DNA of 64,000 nt from an uncultured Bacteroidales bacterium (GTDB lineage: Bacteria > Bacteroidota > Bacteroidia > Bacteroidales > WCHB1-69), in assembly GCA_905233585.1 (NCBI GenBank), contig CAJOFD010000002.1, positions 45,007-109,006 on the forward strand, in the 5' to 3' direction. Made by a program: the position numbers and the translations under genes. The notes beneath the pieces are model-generated. The model did not search any database and was not told where the DNA came from. It saw only the letters and a program-made list of their open reading frames with translations. Below are positions 36,101-43,151 of this stretch, piece by piece (position 1 is the stretch's first letter; the number at the start of each line of letters is the position of its first letter).

Positions 36101-36827
36101 CGGCAATATGTTTTATTGCATTTTCTATATCATTGGCTAACAATTTGTTGTTTGATGTTTCTGTCGTTGAAAATGCCGGATATAAAAGCATAATGGCGGC
36201 ACTGTCGCTATTGCGAAATATAAAATTATCCCTCAATTCGTATTCATCGCCTACCTTAAAACTTGACAAGCCTTCCAAAATAGGAGTACAGAAATGTAAA
36301 GGGTCTTGCATTAATATTTCTCTGAAAATCGGGGTGGGAGCAGACAATAACCATTTATTTTCAGCCATTTGCTGATTGATGTGTTCAAAGGTCAGCAAAG
36401 AATCTATTCTTTGGTAATCGGCTTCAGAAAGATAATAGGGCATATTTTCCGTAATAAAATCTACAATCTGAAGCATATATTCTGTATTGACTTCACCTAC
36501 AATTTTTTCAAGTCGCTTGCAAGTATCATTTTGTTCTAATAATGAACCTAATGCTGCAACAACTTCTTCTTTAATTTGTGTGTTTTCTGTTTGTTGGCAG
36601 TCTTTTACACTAATAATGATGGTGTTGGCATTGGGTATATGTTGATAAGCGTAGTTAATTTGCTGATTTTCTATGTCTTGTGGCAAAAAACTACTGATGT
36701 CTTCTTCAAAAGACAATCGGGTAAGTAAAGCAAAGCAAATGATTACAATAATGGCAAGTATGCTGAAAAGTAATTTTCTTTTTGTCTCAAAGAATTGATA
36801 TATCGTAACAAATAATTTTTCCAACAT
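33165..36827 (-). CDS. Fused MMPL/RND-type lipid exporter, acyltransferase and C-terminal domain
   Basis: About 1220 residues from ATG 36827 (one-base TAATG overlap with the upstream GT2; a start further upstream would run into that gene). Order: an RND/MMPL exporter with two sets of six membrane helices and two large periplasmic loops (about 1-800; FLPQDIENQ near the first loop, GQGDDYTIFVTEG in the second set); a lysophospholipid acyltransferase-like domain (about 850-1080) with NHQSIVD (NHx4D box) and FPEATRS; and a ~130-residue C-terminal region (QGSVFFQNCQQGEISLIAALCRPSLYVYAF...) resembling a degenerate methyltransferase fold. In aryl-polyene loci exporter and acyltransferase are usually separate genes. 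Likely flips and attaches the acylated product. Confidence 0.85.
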   Translation of the reverse strand: MLEKLFVTIYQFFETKRKLLFSILAIIVIICFALLTRLSFEEDISSFLPQDIENQQINYAYQHIPNANTIIISVKDCQQTENTQIKEEVVAALGSLLEQNDTCKRLEKIVGEVNTEYMLQIVDFITENMPYYLSEADYQRIDSLLTFEHINQQMAENKWLLSAPTPIFREILMQDPLHFCTPILEGLSSFKVGDEYELRDNFIFRNSDSAAIMLLYPAFSTTETSNNKLLANDIENAIKHIAEQYPHVKITVFGAPLISVANAQQIKKDSLIAVTIALILILILLCYYFRNIRSLLLILISIGFGCLFSIGIIALINNEISLIAVGISSIIIGIAINYPLHFLSHTQHVSNPYKLITDIVTPLLIGNMTTIGAFLSLLFISSPAMKDMGLLAALLLLGTILFVLLFLPHCIKKNSFIEKTNKNIIFNKLANVQFENKKYVVIAVLLFTIVFYCFSFRTEFDDNMHNINYMNKEQRETLTQMLSMKDTSIQTLYLVSQGKTIDNALTSYEGIIPIIKDLQEQNKILSFSGIGNYIPSKEQQKIAIEKWNSFWKDKKEQFEENLDKAAQLNSFQNTAFDKFKQILNTDYQIQEIDYFTILLNNLAQNYLSIDQEKSLVYCLLNIDKSYENEILKTFENRENVFIFDNTSILNRMINALSTDFDKVLYICAFIVFAFLLYSFGSLELSLMSFVPLLVAWIWILGLMGMFGLKFNIVNIILATFIFGQGDDYTIFVTEGLLYEYRYGKKMLAKFKSAIILSALIMFIGIGTLIFAKHPAMRSLAEVTIVGMLSVVLMAYLFPPLLFKMLTHKNKTKRTYPLTLRDILRTMYTYCGIFLEVLAVYFIGFVLLTIGGKTPKHQYQYQRVLRRAFRFVFHLAPNDGYVVHNRELLQNKPQLIIANHQSIVDIAAILALSPNFIVLTNDWVWNSFWMGKIIRNAGFMRIDQDLLSNTEQIKEKIQNGYSIVIFPEATRSINCTIGPFHKGAFYLAQQLHLDIQPIVLHGTGHTIPKHSLIIRRGRIDVKILPPIPTETSPLFNHEKLLQTAKNYKNYMVEQYQLLSQEIETARYWKQTLLHNYLYKGREVWLHAKKTMKKHNNFQDIVDLLPQQGSVFFQNCQQGEISLIAALCRPSLYVYAFEKQENNWLTAQNCAGNPDNLHYVEDESSMPQCHTIISLYPTPEQIQTLCPYKTTHYIYILSDCKTNIDNTQPIIETSNYKILQII

Positions 36828-37606
36828 TATGCTTTCTGTATTGTTTTTTTGATTTTTCTTAACAAAAGAGATGGGTAACCATAGATGATAGCCAAGACAC
36901 ACAAATAGGTGTTTAACAAACTGATTTTTAGAAAATCTTTTCCAGGTCTAAAATGTGAAACCCTTTCATTGCGTGGAGGATAATAAACATTAATAGGAAC
37001 TTCTGCTATGGAAATGTTTCTCCAGCGAGCCTTTACCAACAATTCCAATTCGGTGGCATAACCTTGTGTTAGCAAATGAATGTTTTTTATCTGTTGCAAA
37101 GGATACATTCTATAACCTGTTTGGGTATCGGATATTTTCAATGCAGTTTGTAGCATAAACCAAAAATTGGAGAATTTGTTGGCAAAGCGACTTGAAGATG
37201 ACATGTTTTTTTGATTAAAGTTTCTTACACCTAATAGTATGGCATTGGGAGTTGATGAAAATTGTTTTGCGAAGTAAATCAAATCTTCTGCCTTGTGTTG
37301 TCCGTCAGCGTCCATGGTAATGACAAAGCGGTAACCTAATCGTATGGCTTCGACAAATCCTTGTTGCAAGGCATAGCCTTTTCCTTTGTTTTTGGGATAA
37401 CTGATGTAATGAATTTCGGAAAGAAATTCTTTAATAAAATAATCTGTATTGTCTGTTGAACCGTCATTAACCACCAAAACGTTTGCTTTTTTTGCCAATA
37501 AAGATGCTATTACATTGTGTATCAATGCTCCGCTGTTGTAAACGGATATCAACACACATATGCTGTTGTTTAAAGAAAAAGTGTTGTTTTCAAAGGTTCC
37601 GTTCAT
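36827..37606 (-). CDS. Glycosyltransferase family 2 (polyprenyl-phosphate-type)
   Basis: 259 residues with the GT-A features VLVVNDGSTDNTD and ITMDADGQHKAEDL (DxD), QTGYRMYP, and one C-terminal membrane-associated segment (ISLLNTYLCVLAIIYGYPSLL). GT2 enzymes of this form transfer a sugar from a nucleotide donor to a lipid or polyprenyl acceptor. In aryl-polyene and flexirubin operons a GT2 gene is a regular member and probably decorates the lipid. Gap of 3 nt to the LolA-like gene and overlap with the exporter gene show tight coupling. Confidence 0.9.
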   Translation of the reverse strand: MNGTFENNTFSLNNSICVLISVYNSGALIHNVIASLLAKKANVLVVNDGSTDNTDYFIKEFLSEIHYISYPKNKGKGYALQQGFVEAIRLGYRFVITMDADGQHKAEDLIYFAKQFSSTPNAILLGVRNFNQKNMSSSSRFANKFSNFWFMLQTALKISDTQTGYRMYPLQQIKNIHLLTQGYATELELLVKARWRNISIAEVPINVYYPPRNERVSHFRPGKDFLKISLLNTYLCVLAIIYGYPSLLLRKIKKTIQKA

Positions 37607-37609
37607 CTT

Positions 37610-38245
37610 TTATTTGGTTGAAAAGTAAGTATCTGATAGGGGTTCATTTAATTTTTTATTGTTGAAAACGATTGTTGTTTCGTCTCCGTTTAGTTCTTTT
37701 AAGATAACTTTTTCTGCTGTCAAATTTTGAGATTCCAAATAAATGACAATGTTTTGATACATATTTTTGAGCCTTTTTTGTTTAGGTCTTAAATATAAAA
37801 TGTAATTTTTTTCTTTATAATATTGAATGTCAAATAAATATTTCTTTTCAAGGAAATTTCCATTAATGGCATTGCAAATTAAGGCGAGTAATTCATGCAT
37901 GCCTTTGGGGGGAATTATTTTCCCGCCTTTAGCCGTCTTGACCATTATTTCTTCATTGTGCATAACAATAGATAATTTGTTAGGTGTTGTATATTGCCAG
38001 CACAAATCGGAAGGTTGGCGAAAATATAGTTTGCCATTTTGTTTGGTCGGTTCTGCAAATAGAGTGGAGGTTTTGGTTTGTACAAAATCGGCTTGCAAAC
38101 TTTTTAGCTTTGATGTTGTTTGTTGCATACTTGTTTGTAGTGCAACAATCTCATTGTTAGACAATGGTTTTTGCTCTTTAGTTTGACCATAGTCGGGCAA
38201 CACGAAAGCAAGACAGAAAAATAATATGAATAAAATTTTTCTCAT
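37610..38245 (-). CDS. LolA-like outer-membrane lipid/lipoprotein carrier
   Basis: 211 residues; signal peptide MRKILFILFFCLAFVLPDYGQ. The body has the LolA half-barrel pattern: LKSLQADFVQTKTSTLFAEPTKQNGKLYFRQPSDLCWQY (the FxQ and GxLxFxxPxxxxWxY motif), then GMHELLALICNAINGNF and a late antiparallel sheet. It is the periplasmic carrier of the operon, analogous to the LolA-like protein of aryl-polyene loci. It overlaps the SMR-like gene by 4 nt. Confidence 0.85.
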   Translation of the reverse strand: MRKILFILFFCLAFVLPDYGQTKEQKPLSNNEIVALQTSMQQTTSKLKSLQADFVQTKTSTLFAEPTKQNGKLYFRQPSDLCWQYTTPNKLSIVMHNEEIMVKTAKGGKIIPPKGMHELLALICNAINGNFLEKKYLFDIQYYKEKNYILYLRPKQKRLKNMYQNIVIYLESQNLTAEKVILKELNGDETTIVFNNKKLNEPLSDTYFSTK

Positions 38246-38607
38246 TTTGTTGTGTCCATTGCGATAAGTATTACTCCTGCCATAATTATTAATACACCAA
38301 TCAATCTTGTTGGTGTAATGGTTTCTTGAAAAATAAAATAGCCTGACAATAAACTGATGATATAACTTATGGATAGCATTGGATAGGCTAAACTAAATTC
38401 ATATCTTTTAAGTACATACATCCATACAATAACACTTGAAACGGCAAATATACCTGATAGGAAAAATTGCCATGTTGTAAATACGGTTCTGAAATATGTC
38501 CATGTAAAAGAAAATGTTCCAAAAAGTTCAACCGAAATTTTTAGTAACGTTTGGGCAGATACTACCAAAACAGATTGGAGGAGACACAATAATATTAATT
38601 TAAACAT
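38242..38607 (-). CDS. EamA/SMR-like small membrane protein
   Basis: 121 residues with four membrane segments (MFKLILLCLLQSVLVVSAQTLL, FFLSGIFAVSSVIVWMYVL, LAYPMLSISYIISLLSGYF, RLIGVLIIMAGVILIAM), the size and PxxxxxYxxS pattern of the SMR/ArnE-type family. Such proteins often flip undecaprenyl- or glycolipid intermediates; here it sits between the carrier and ketosynthase genes and overlaps both (4 nt and 13 nt), so a flippase role in the same pathway is inferred. Confidence 0.8.
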   Translation of the reverse strand: MFKLILLCLLQSVLVVSAQTLLKISVELFGTFSFTWTYFRTVFTTWQFFLSGIFAVSSVIVWMYVLKRYEFSLAYPMLSISYIISLLSGYFIFQETITPTRLIGVLIIMAGVILIAMDTTK

Positions 38608-39611
38608 AATGAAAGAAGTGTTAGTGAATATGCTGTGTTTGTTTGGTTGAGAACCAATATATTTTCAATTTTTCCGTATGTGGGCGACTGTACATAAATG
38701 AGCGGAGCAAATAATTGTTGTTTTTGCAAACACAATGCCGCAATTAATATGCCAAATGCCGAAGATGTATAGGAATGACCGAATAAATGTTTGTATATTA
38801 GTATGTTTTGATTTTCAAGATGTTGGTATATAGGTTTATATAAATGATGCTCTGTTTTGTTCATTCCCAAAACGAATGTATCTACTTGGTTTATAGATAA
38901 TTTGTTTTTATTTAAAAATGTTTCAATATCTCTTGTTGAACAAATGTGATTATGAATCAACATTATGTCTTTCAATTCGCACCAAGATTCTTGTGTTTGT
39001 ATATCAGACAAAATAAAACTGACAGATGTTTCGCTTGAAAAACCGATGTTATTTTCTTTTTTATGAAGTCGTAATTGTTCCAACCATTCAAAATAAATAT
39101 TTGGCATTTCATCGTATGCACCGACCAAAGCAGTATGAATTTTTTGTAGTTGAAACTGCATTACAGTATCTAACAGGGCGGCTTCAAAAGAGTTCTCTCC
39201 ATGAGAATAAGTCGTATTGTATCCATGGCAATGCAAGAAACAAGCCAATTGGGACGCAATGGTGTTATGTGTTGATTTCATGAAGAATGTTGGTGATAAC
39301 ATTTCCTCGTTGTATCGGGTCATATCTTGCAAAAAATGTAAGGTGTTGTCCATGCAACCAAGTCCTGTCCCTGCAATAATGGCATCTAATTGGGATATGT
39401 TGGCAGTTTCCATGGCTACTTTTGCTGAAACAATGGCCCGTTTGAGTATTTTATCCATTCGTCTTGCTTCATTGGCAGGGATATAGGTTTTTATGTCGGG
39501 CATGAGGCTATGCACCAATTTTTCTTGGTATATTATTGGTTCGGACAAAAAGTCCCAGCAAAGAGGTTTTTGTGCCGAAATTTGTGCTGCTGATTGAATA
39601 TATATACCCAT
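38595..39611 (-). CDS. Cysteine-less ketosynthase-like protein (chain-length-factor-like)
   Basis: 338 residues from ATG 39611, 5 nt after the ketosynthase gene (an in-frame upstream ATG at 39674 would overlap it). The thiolase fold is visible (MKSTHNTIASQLACFLHCHGYNTTYSHGENSFEAALLD; GHSYTSSAFGILIAALCL), but the nucleophilic Cys position of ketosynthases has Ser/His (YSHG) and the catalytic His-pair context is altered. This is the pattern of the chain-length-factor or KS-beta partner, expected to form a heterodimer with the KS encoded next to it. Confidence 0.8.
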   Translation of the reverse strand: MGIYIQSAAQISAQKPLCWDFLSEPIIYQEKLVHSLMPDIKTYIPANEARRMDKILKRAIVSAKVAMETANISQLDAIIAGTGLGCMDNTLHFLQDMTRYNEEMLSPTFFMKSTHNTIASQLACFLHCHGYNTTYSHGENSFEAALLDTVMQFQLQKIHTALVGAYDEMPNIYFEWLEQLRLHKKENNIGFSSETSVSFILSDIQTQESWCELKDIMLIHNHICSTRDIETFLNKNKLSINQVDTFVLGMNKTEHHLYKPIYQHLENQNILIYKHLFGHSYTSSAFGILIAALCLQKQQLFAPLIYVQSPTYGKIENILVLNQTNTAYSLTLLSLCLN

Positions 39612-39616
39612 GTTGT

Positions 39617-40804
39617 TTAAATTTTGGAAAATATCAGGGTGGTATCGTTGCCGCCAAAACCAAAAGAATTGCATAAAACGTGTTGTATTGATTTTGTGCT
39701 ATCGTTTTGTTGTTGGGGACATATATTCAACTCTGGCATTGATGTTTCAAAGTTGAGGTTGGCAGGAATAATATTATGGCATAAAGCCAAAATGGAAAAT
39801 ACGGCTTCTATAGCCCCCGAAGCACTTGTTGTATGACCAGTATAGGCTTTGGTTGATGAAAATGGAGGTATATTATTGCCAAATAGATTTTGCATGGCTC
39901 GTCCTTCTGTTTCATCGTTGTTTAGTGTGCCTGTTCCATGAGCATTGATATAGTCAATGTCTGTGGATTTTAATCCTGCTGACTGTAAGGCTGATTGCAT
40001 TGATAAATATGCTCCATGACCTTGCGGTGATGTGGTTGTGTAATGATAGGCATCACAAGCATTGCCCCAACCCGACAAATAGCATAATATGTTTGCCTTG
40101 CGTTGCTTGGCATCGCATTCTCTTTCCAAAACAAGAAAAGCCGCTCCTTCTCCTAAAGTTAATCCCGAACGATTGGCATCAAATGGGCGACAAGGCTTAT
40201 CTGATAATATTTGTAGAGCATGAAAACCGTTAAAATGAAATTTTGTCAAACATTCACTTCCTCCAACGATAACACAATCTATTTTATTGGTTTGTAACAT
40301 ATTATATCCGAACAAAATGGCGTTTGCTGCCGAAGAACAAGCGGTAGAAATGGTGGAGGTAAAAGCAAAATTTCCGCATCGGTTTGCCATACAATCTGTT
40401 GTACCTCCACAATCGTGCAGGGCGATATAGTCTTCATTGTTTTTAAAATCAGGGTAAAATTGTTCTGTTTTTTCCATGCCTCCAACCGTTGTACCATTGA
40501 TAAAAGCGGTTAATGGCGGCAATGTGTCAAGTTTTGCCATATTAATGGCTTCTTTTGCTGCAACAATACCCAACAAGGCTGTTCTGTTTATCGGTTCGGA
40601 TTTGCAGATGTTGAGCAGATTTCTCAAATCTTGGTCAGAAAAATCAACTTCGGCTACAGGTATATTTGTATGAATAGATGGCAGATATTTCATTTTTCCA
40701 ATACCAGAGCGATAGTTCAAAATGCTGTTCCAACATTCGTTGATGCCTTTGCCTATGGCGCTGATAATGCCAATGCCAGTAACTGCAATGCGGTGATTTG
40801 TCAT
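39617..40804 (-). CDS. Beta-ketoacyl-ACP synthase (KAS II / FabF-like)
   Basis: 395 residues with the full active site: Cys in TISTACSSAAN (about 156), His in NAHGTGTLNND (about 289), and Lys/His in STKAYTGHTTSASG (about 319 and 324), plus the final CNSFGFGGNDTTLIF. It condenses malonyl-ACP with an acyl or aroyl starter in the cytoplasm. Clustered with an ACP, a Cys-less partner and a truncated KS-like protein, it is the elongating subunit of an aryl-polyene/flexirubin-type synthase. Confidence 0.92.
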   Translation of the reverse strand: MTNHRIAVTGIGIISAIGKGINECWNSILNYRSGIGKMKYLPSIHTNIPVAEVDFSDQDLRNLLNICKSEPINRTALLGIVAAKEAINMAKLDTLPPLTAFINGTTVGGMEKTEQFYPDFKNNEDYIALHDCGGTTDCMANRCGNFAFTSTISTACSSAANAILFGYNMLQTNKIDCVIVGGSECLTKFHFNGFHALQILSDKPCRPFDANRSGLTLGEGAAFLVLERECDAKQRKANILCYLSGWGNACDAYHYTTTSPQGHGAYLSMQSALQSAGLKSTDIDYINAHGTGTLNNDETEGRAMQNLFGNNIPPFSSTKAYTGHTTSASGAIEAVFSILALCHNIIPANLNFETSMPELNICPQQQNDSTKSIQHVLCNSFGFGGNDTTLIFSKI

Positions 40805-40814
40805 TTATAGAAAA

Positions 40815-41075
40815 TTATTTGCTTCTATGTTGTTGAATGTATTCTGCCATTGTTCGTATGGATTGGAATATTGCCTTGCTTTCTTCTTGGGTTTTTATTT
40901 TGATGCCATAATTTCTTTCCAACAAAACAATTAATTCCAATGCGTCTATAGAATCCAAGCCTAAACCTGTTCCAAACAAAGCTGCGTCTGTATCTATGTC
41001 TTCAGGTTTATAGTCTTCTAAATTCAAGGCTTCTATAACTTCTTTTTTTAAGTTGAATATCAAATTTTCGTCCAT
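40815..41075 (-). CDS. Acyl carrier protein
   Basis: 86 residues, acidic, four helices; the phosphopantetheine attachment site is LFGTGLGLDSIDALELIVLLE (Ser about 42, DSID motif). Being tucked between the truncated KS-like gene (1 nt) and the ketosynthase (10 nt), it is a dedicated carrier for this pathway and probably not the housekeeping fatty-acid ACP. No dedicated phosphopantetheinyl transferase is seen nearby. Confidence 0.93.
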   Translation of the reverse strand: MDENLIFNLKKEVIEALNLEDYKPEDIDTDAALFGTGLGLDSIDALELIVLLERNYGIKIKTQEESKAIFQSIRTMAEYIQQHRSK

Positions 41076-41076
41076 T

Positions 41077-41694
41077 TTATTGATATTTAGTATATAATTG
41101 GTCTAATATTGTTTCATTAACGTTAGTATTTGGGTTTTGTGAACGTTGCAGGAGAGTTAGAAACAAATCGCTTTTTCCAAATTCAAAATTAATCCAACCG
41201 GATAATACATAATCTATTTCAGAGTCATCAAAAGCGGATTGGGATAATTCCCAAATAGTTGCTGCTGAAAATTTGGGGAGAACAAAAAATGATGTTTCAC
41301 CCATAATTTTATGCCGAATGGCTATTTCTCCTGTTACGATATTGGGTAATGTATAGACAAAAACAGCGGGGCTTGGAAAAAATTCTGATGTTTTTATCGT
41401 TTCCTGATAACGTCTGTCATTGTCCAATGAAGCTGCCCTATTGCAACATACAATTGATATATTTCTCTTTTGCTGGCGATTTTCTATATCTTGGAAATGA
41501 GCATTTAATAAAAGTTCTGCTCCTAAAAAACCAAGTTTGGACAAATTGTCCATTTTGAAAAATTTTGGATAATCCAATTGTAAATACCGATAAATATGAG
41601 ATAATGAGTGCGTAATAGGAAGGTCGGAAATAATGATTTTTCCGTCTTTAACCACACATTTATCGTTTATTCTACAATATGACAACAAAATCAT
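41077..41694 (-). CDS. Truncated ketosynthase-like (thiolase-fold N-terminal) protein
   Basis: 205 residues from ATG 41694. The longer frame starting with TTG at 41718 begins only 6 nt downstream of the -7 box and is less likely. SKLGFLGAELLLNAH, NRAASLDNDRRYQETI and FPSPAVFVYTLPNIVTGEIAIRHKIMGETSFFV resemble the N-terminal half of beta-ketoacyl synthases, and the ~200-residue size matches the short KS-like proteins found in Bacteroidetes pigment/lipid operons. No catalytic Cys is present in the expected place. First gene of the operon; likely a scaffold or gatekeeper. Confidence 0.7.
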   Translation of the reverse strand: MILLSYCRINDKCVVKDGKIIISDLPITHSLSHIYRYLQLDYPKFFKMDNLSKLGFLGAELLLNAHFQDIENRQQKRNISIVCCNRAASLDNDRRYQETIKTSEFFPSPAVFVYTLPNIVTGEIAIRHKIMGETSFFVLPKFSAATIWELSQSAFDDSEIDYVLSGWINFEFGKSDLFLTLLQRSQNPNTNVNETILDQLYTKYQ

Positions 41695-41723
41695 AAATAA
41701 ATTTTCAATTTTACCCAAAAATA

Positions 41724-41731
41724 CAAAGATA
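41724..41731 (-). promoter_or_regulatory. -7 promoter box (TATCTTTG) of the aryl-polyene-like operon
   Basis: TAnnTTTG match 29 nt upstream of the ATG at 41694. All ten genes down to 30979 are within 10 nt of each other or overlap, so this is probably the only promoter for the 10.7-kb operon. Confidence 0.6.
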
Positions 41732-41897
41732 ACACTTTTTTCTCAATGTATTACAATAAATTAGACACTTGTGCTAAAAATTTAAATCCTATTATTTTGT
41801 TGATTTTAAATATTGGAATATCAGTAAATTATATTTTATTTTTCAAAAAAAATAACGGGTAAAGACAAAAATGTGGGTGCCATATAAAAAAAAGTTG

Positions 41898-41905
41898 TAC
41901 CTTTG
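41898..41905 (+). promoter_or_regulatory. -7 promoter box (TACCTTTG) of tRNA-Met
   Basis: TAnnTTTG match ending 10 nt before the first base of the tRNA; the gap is long enough only for a very short 5' leader. Confidence 0.65.
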
Positions 41906-41915
41906 CACGGCAATC

Positions 41916-41989
41916 GGCGGGGTAGCTCAGTTGGTTAGAGCGTCGGATTCATAACCCGGAGGTCTCGAGTTCAACTCTCGATCCCGCTA
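41916..41989 (+). tRNA. tRNA-Met (anticodon CAT, elongator type)
   Basis: A 74-nt cloverleaf: acceptor GGCGGGG with TCCCGCT (G-U at both ends), D arm AGCTCAGTTGGTTAGAGC, anticodon loop TTCATAA with CAT, T arm TCGAG-TTCAACT-CTCGA and discriminator A. CCA is not encoded. The anticodon stem lacks the three G-C pairs of initiators, so elongator Met; a lysidine-modified Ile tRNA also has CAT and is not fully excluded. Confidence 0.95.
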
Positions 41990-41990
41990 C

Positions 41991-42025
41991 AAAAAGGCAA
42001 CATTTCAAAGAATGTTGCCTTTTTT
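41991..42025 (+). terminator. Terminator after tRNA-Met
   Basis: AAAAAGGCAACATT / AATGTTGCCTTTTT stem with 6-nt loop, followed by T-run. Also serves the minus-strand EEP gene that ends at 42030. Confidence 0.9.
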
Positions 42026-42029
42026 GTTT

Positions 42030-43151
42030 TTAGTTGTTTTGCATTAAATTGAAACTAATATATGCCCGTATGGGATAATGGTCTGAGGCTTTGTAGTCTA
42101 TCACTTGAAAATCATAACTTTTCAAATCTTTATGGTGAAATATATAATCTATTCTGAATGATAGTTTTTCATCTATTTGCAGGGTTGTTCCAATGCCTTT
42201 GCCACTTTCTACAAAAGCATCTTTTAGGTGTAGTTTTCTGCAAATTTGATTGTAAGTATAAGAACAAGGCACATCGTTAAAATCGCCGCAAACAATGGTT
42301 TTGTAGGGTGATTGGGCGATATGTTCATTCAACATACGGGCTTGTTTTGCACGTTTGGCACCTCCTCGGTGTACTTTTCTCATTAAACGCAGGCTGCCTT
42401 GTTTCAATTCGTCATTAGACAAATCGTTGATGGAGGTTGCTTGCTTGGCAAATACATAATCTTCTTCGTTGAAAAAAACAGATTGAAAATGAATGTTATA
42501 TATTCGTAGCGTGTCTTTGCCTACAATAATATCACAAAAAATAGCCCGATTGCTTCTGTTTTCCTCCTGAAAGGGAATTTCTCCACTATTGATAATGGGA
42601 AATTTGGAAAAAGTAACTACCCCCAAATGGTTGTCCAAAGACATATAAGAGTAAACTTTTCCCATTTTTTGTTTGAGAAGAGAGGTGTTGGGAAAATATT
42701 GTTCATTGCCATGATAATATTCCTGAAAACACATAACATCAGCGTTTTCTTCCTCTATTAGGGCAAAAATACTGTCCCGTTTGTTGGTCGTTATGTTTTT
42801 GGTATATAGACCAAATGTTTGCACATTGTAACTCAATACTTTAAAGCAGGTGTCGTTTTCACTGCGGGATTTCCCGCCAAATTGAATCCAGCGACTAACA
42901 AAAGACCAGCCTGCAATGATGATAATCAATGAAAAAAGAAATCTTTTTCTGCGTGCAATTCCCCAAATAATAACAAACAAAATATTTGTAATAAGAACAT
43001 AGGGGTAGCATAAGCCAAAGAAAGCCAAACCTTTGTATTGTTCAGGCGACAGTTTTGTACACAAATATGCCAACAACAAAGCACTTGCTGCTATTATATT
43101 CAGCAAAGTCAGCACAAATGTCAGGATATGAAACCCTTTCTTTTTTCCCAT
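42030..43151 (-). CDS. Endonuclease/exonuclease/phosphatase (EEP) family protein with N-terminal membrane helices
   Basis: 373 residues. Two to three hydrophobic segments at the N-terminus (about 8-30, 45-65, 72-95) anchor it; then the EEP fold: VLSYNVQTFGLY, DVMCFQEYY (metal Glu), VVTFSKFPI, TIVCGDFNDVPCS, and the final DYKASDHYPIRAYI with the catalytic Asp-His. Bacteroidetes carry this form in an operon with rhomboid proteases, as here (0 nt and 5 nt gaps). Its substrate, nucleic acid or phospholipid, is unknown. Confidence 0.9.
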   Translation of the reverse strand: MGKKKGFHILTFVLTLLNIIAASALLLAYLCTKLSPEQYKGLAFFGLCYPYVLITNILFVIIWGIARRKRFLFSLIIIIAGWSFVSRWIQFGGKSRSENDTCFKVLSYNVQTFGLYTKNITTNKRDSIFALIEEENADVMCFQEYYHGNEQYFPNTSLLKQKMGKVYSYMSLDNHLGVVTFSKFPIINSGEIPFQEENRSNRAIFCDIIVGKDTLRIYNIHFQSVFFNEEDYVFAKQATSINDLSNDELKQGSLRLMRKVHRGGAKRAKQARMLNEHIAQSPYKTIVCGDFNDVPCSYTYNQICRKLHLKDAFVESGKGIGTTLQIDEKLSFRIDYIFHHKDLKSYDFQVIDYKASDHYPIRAYISFNLMQNN

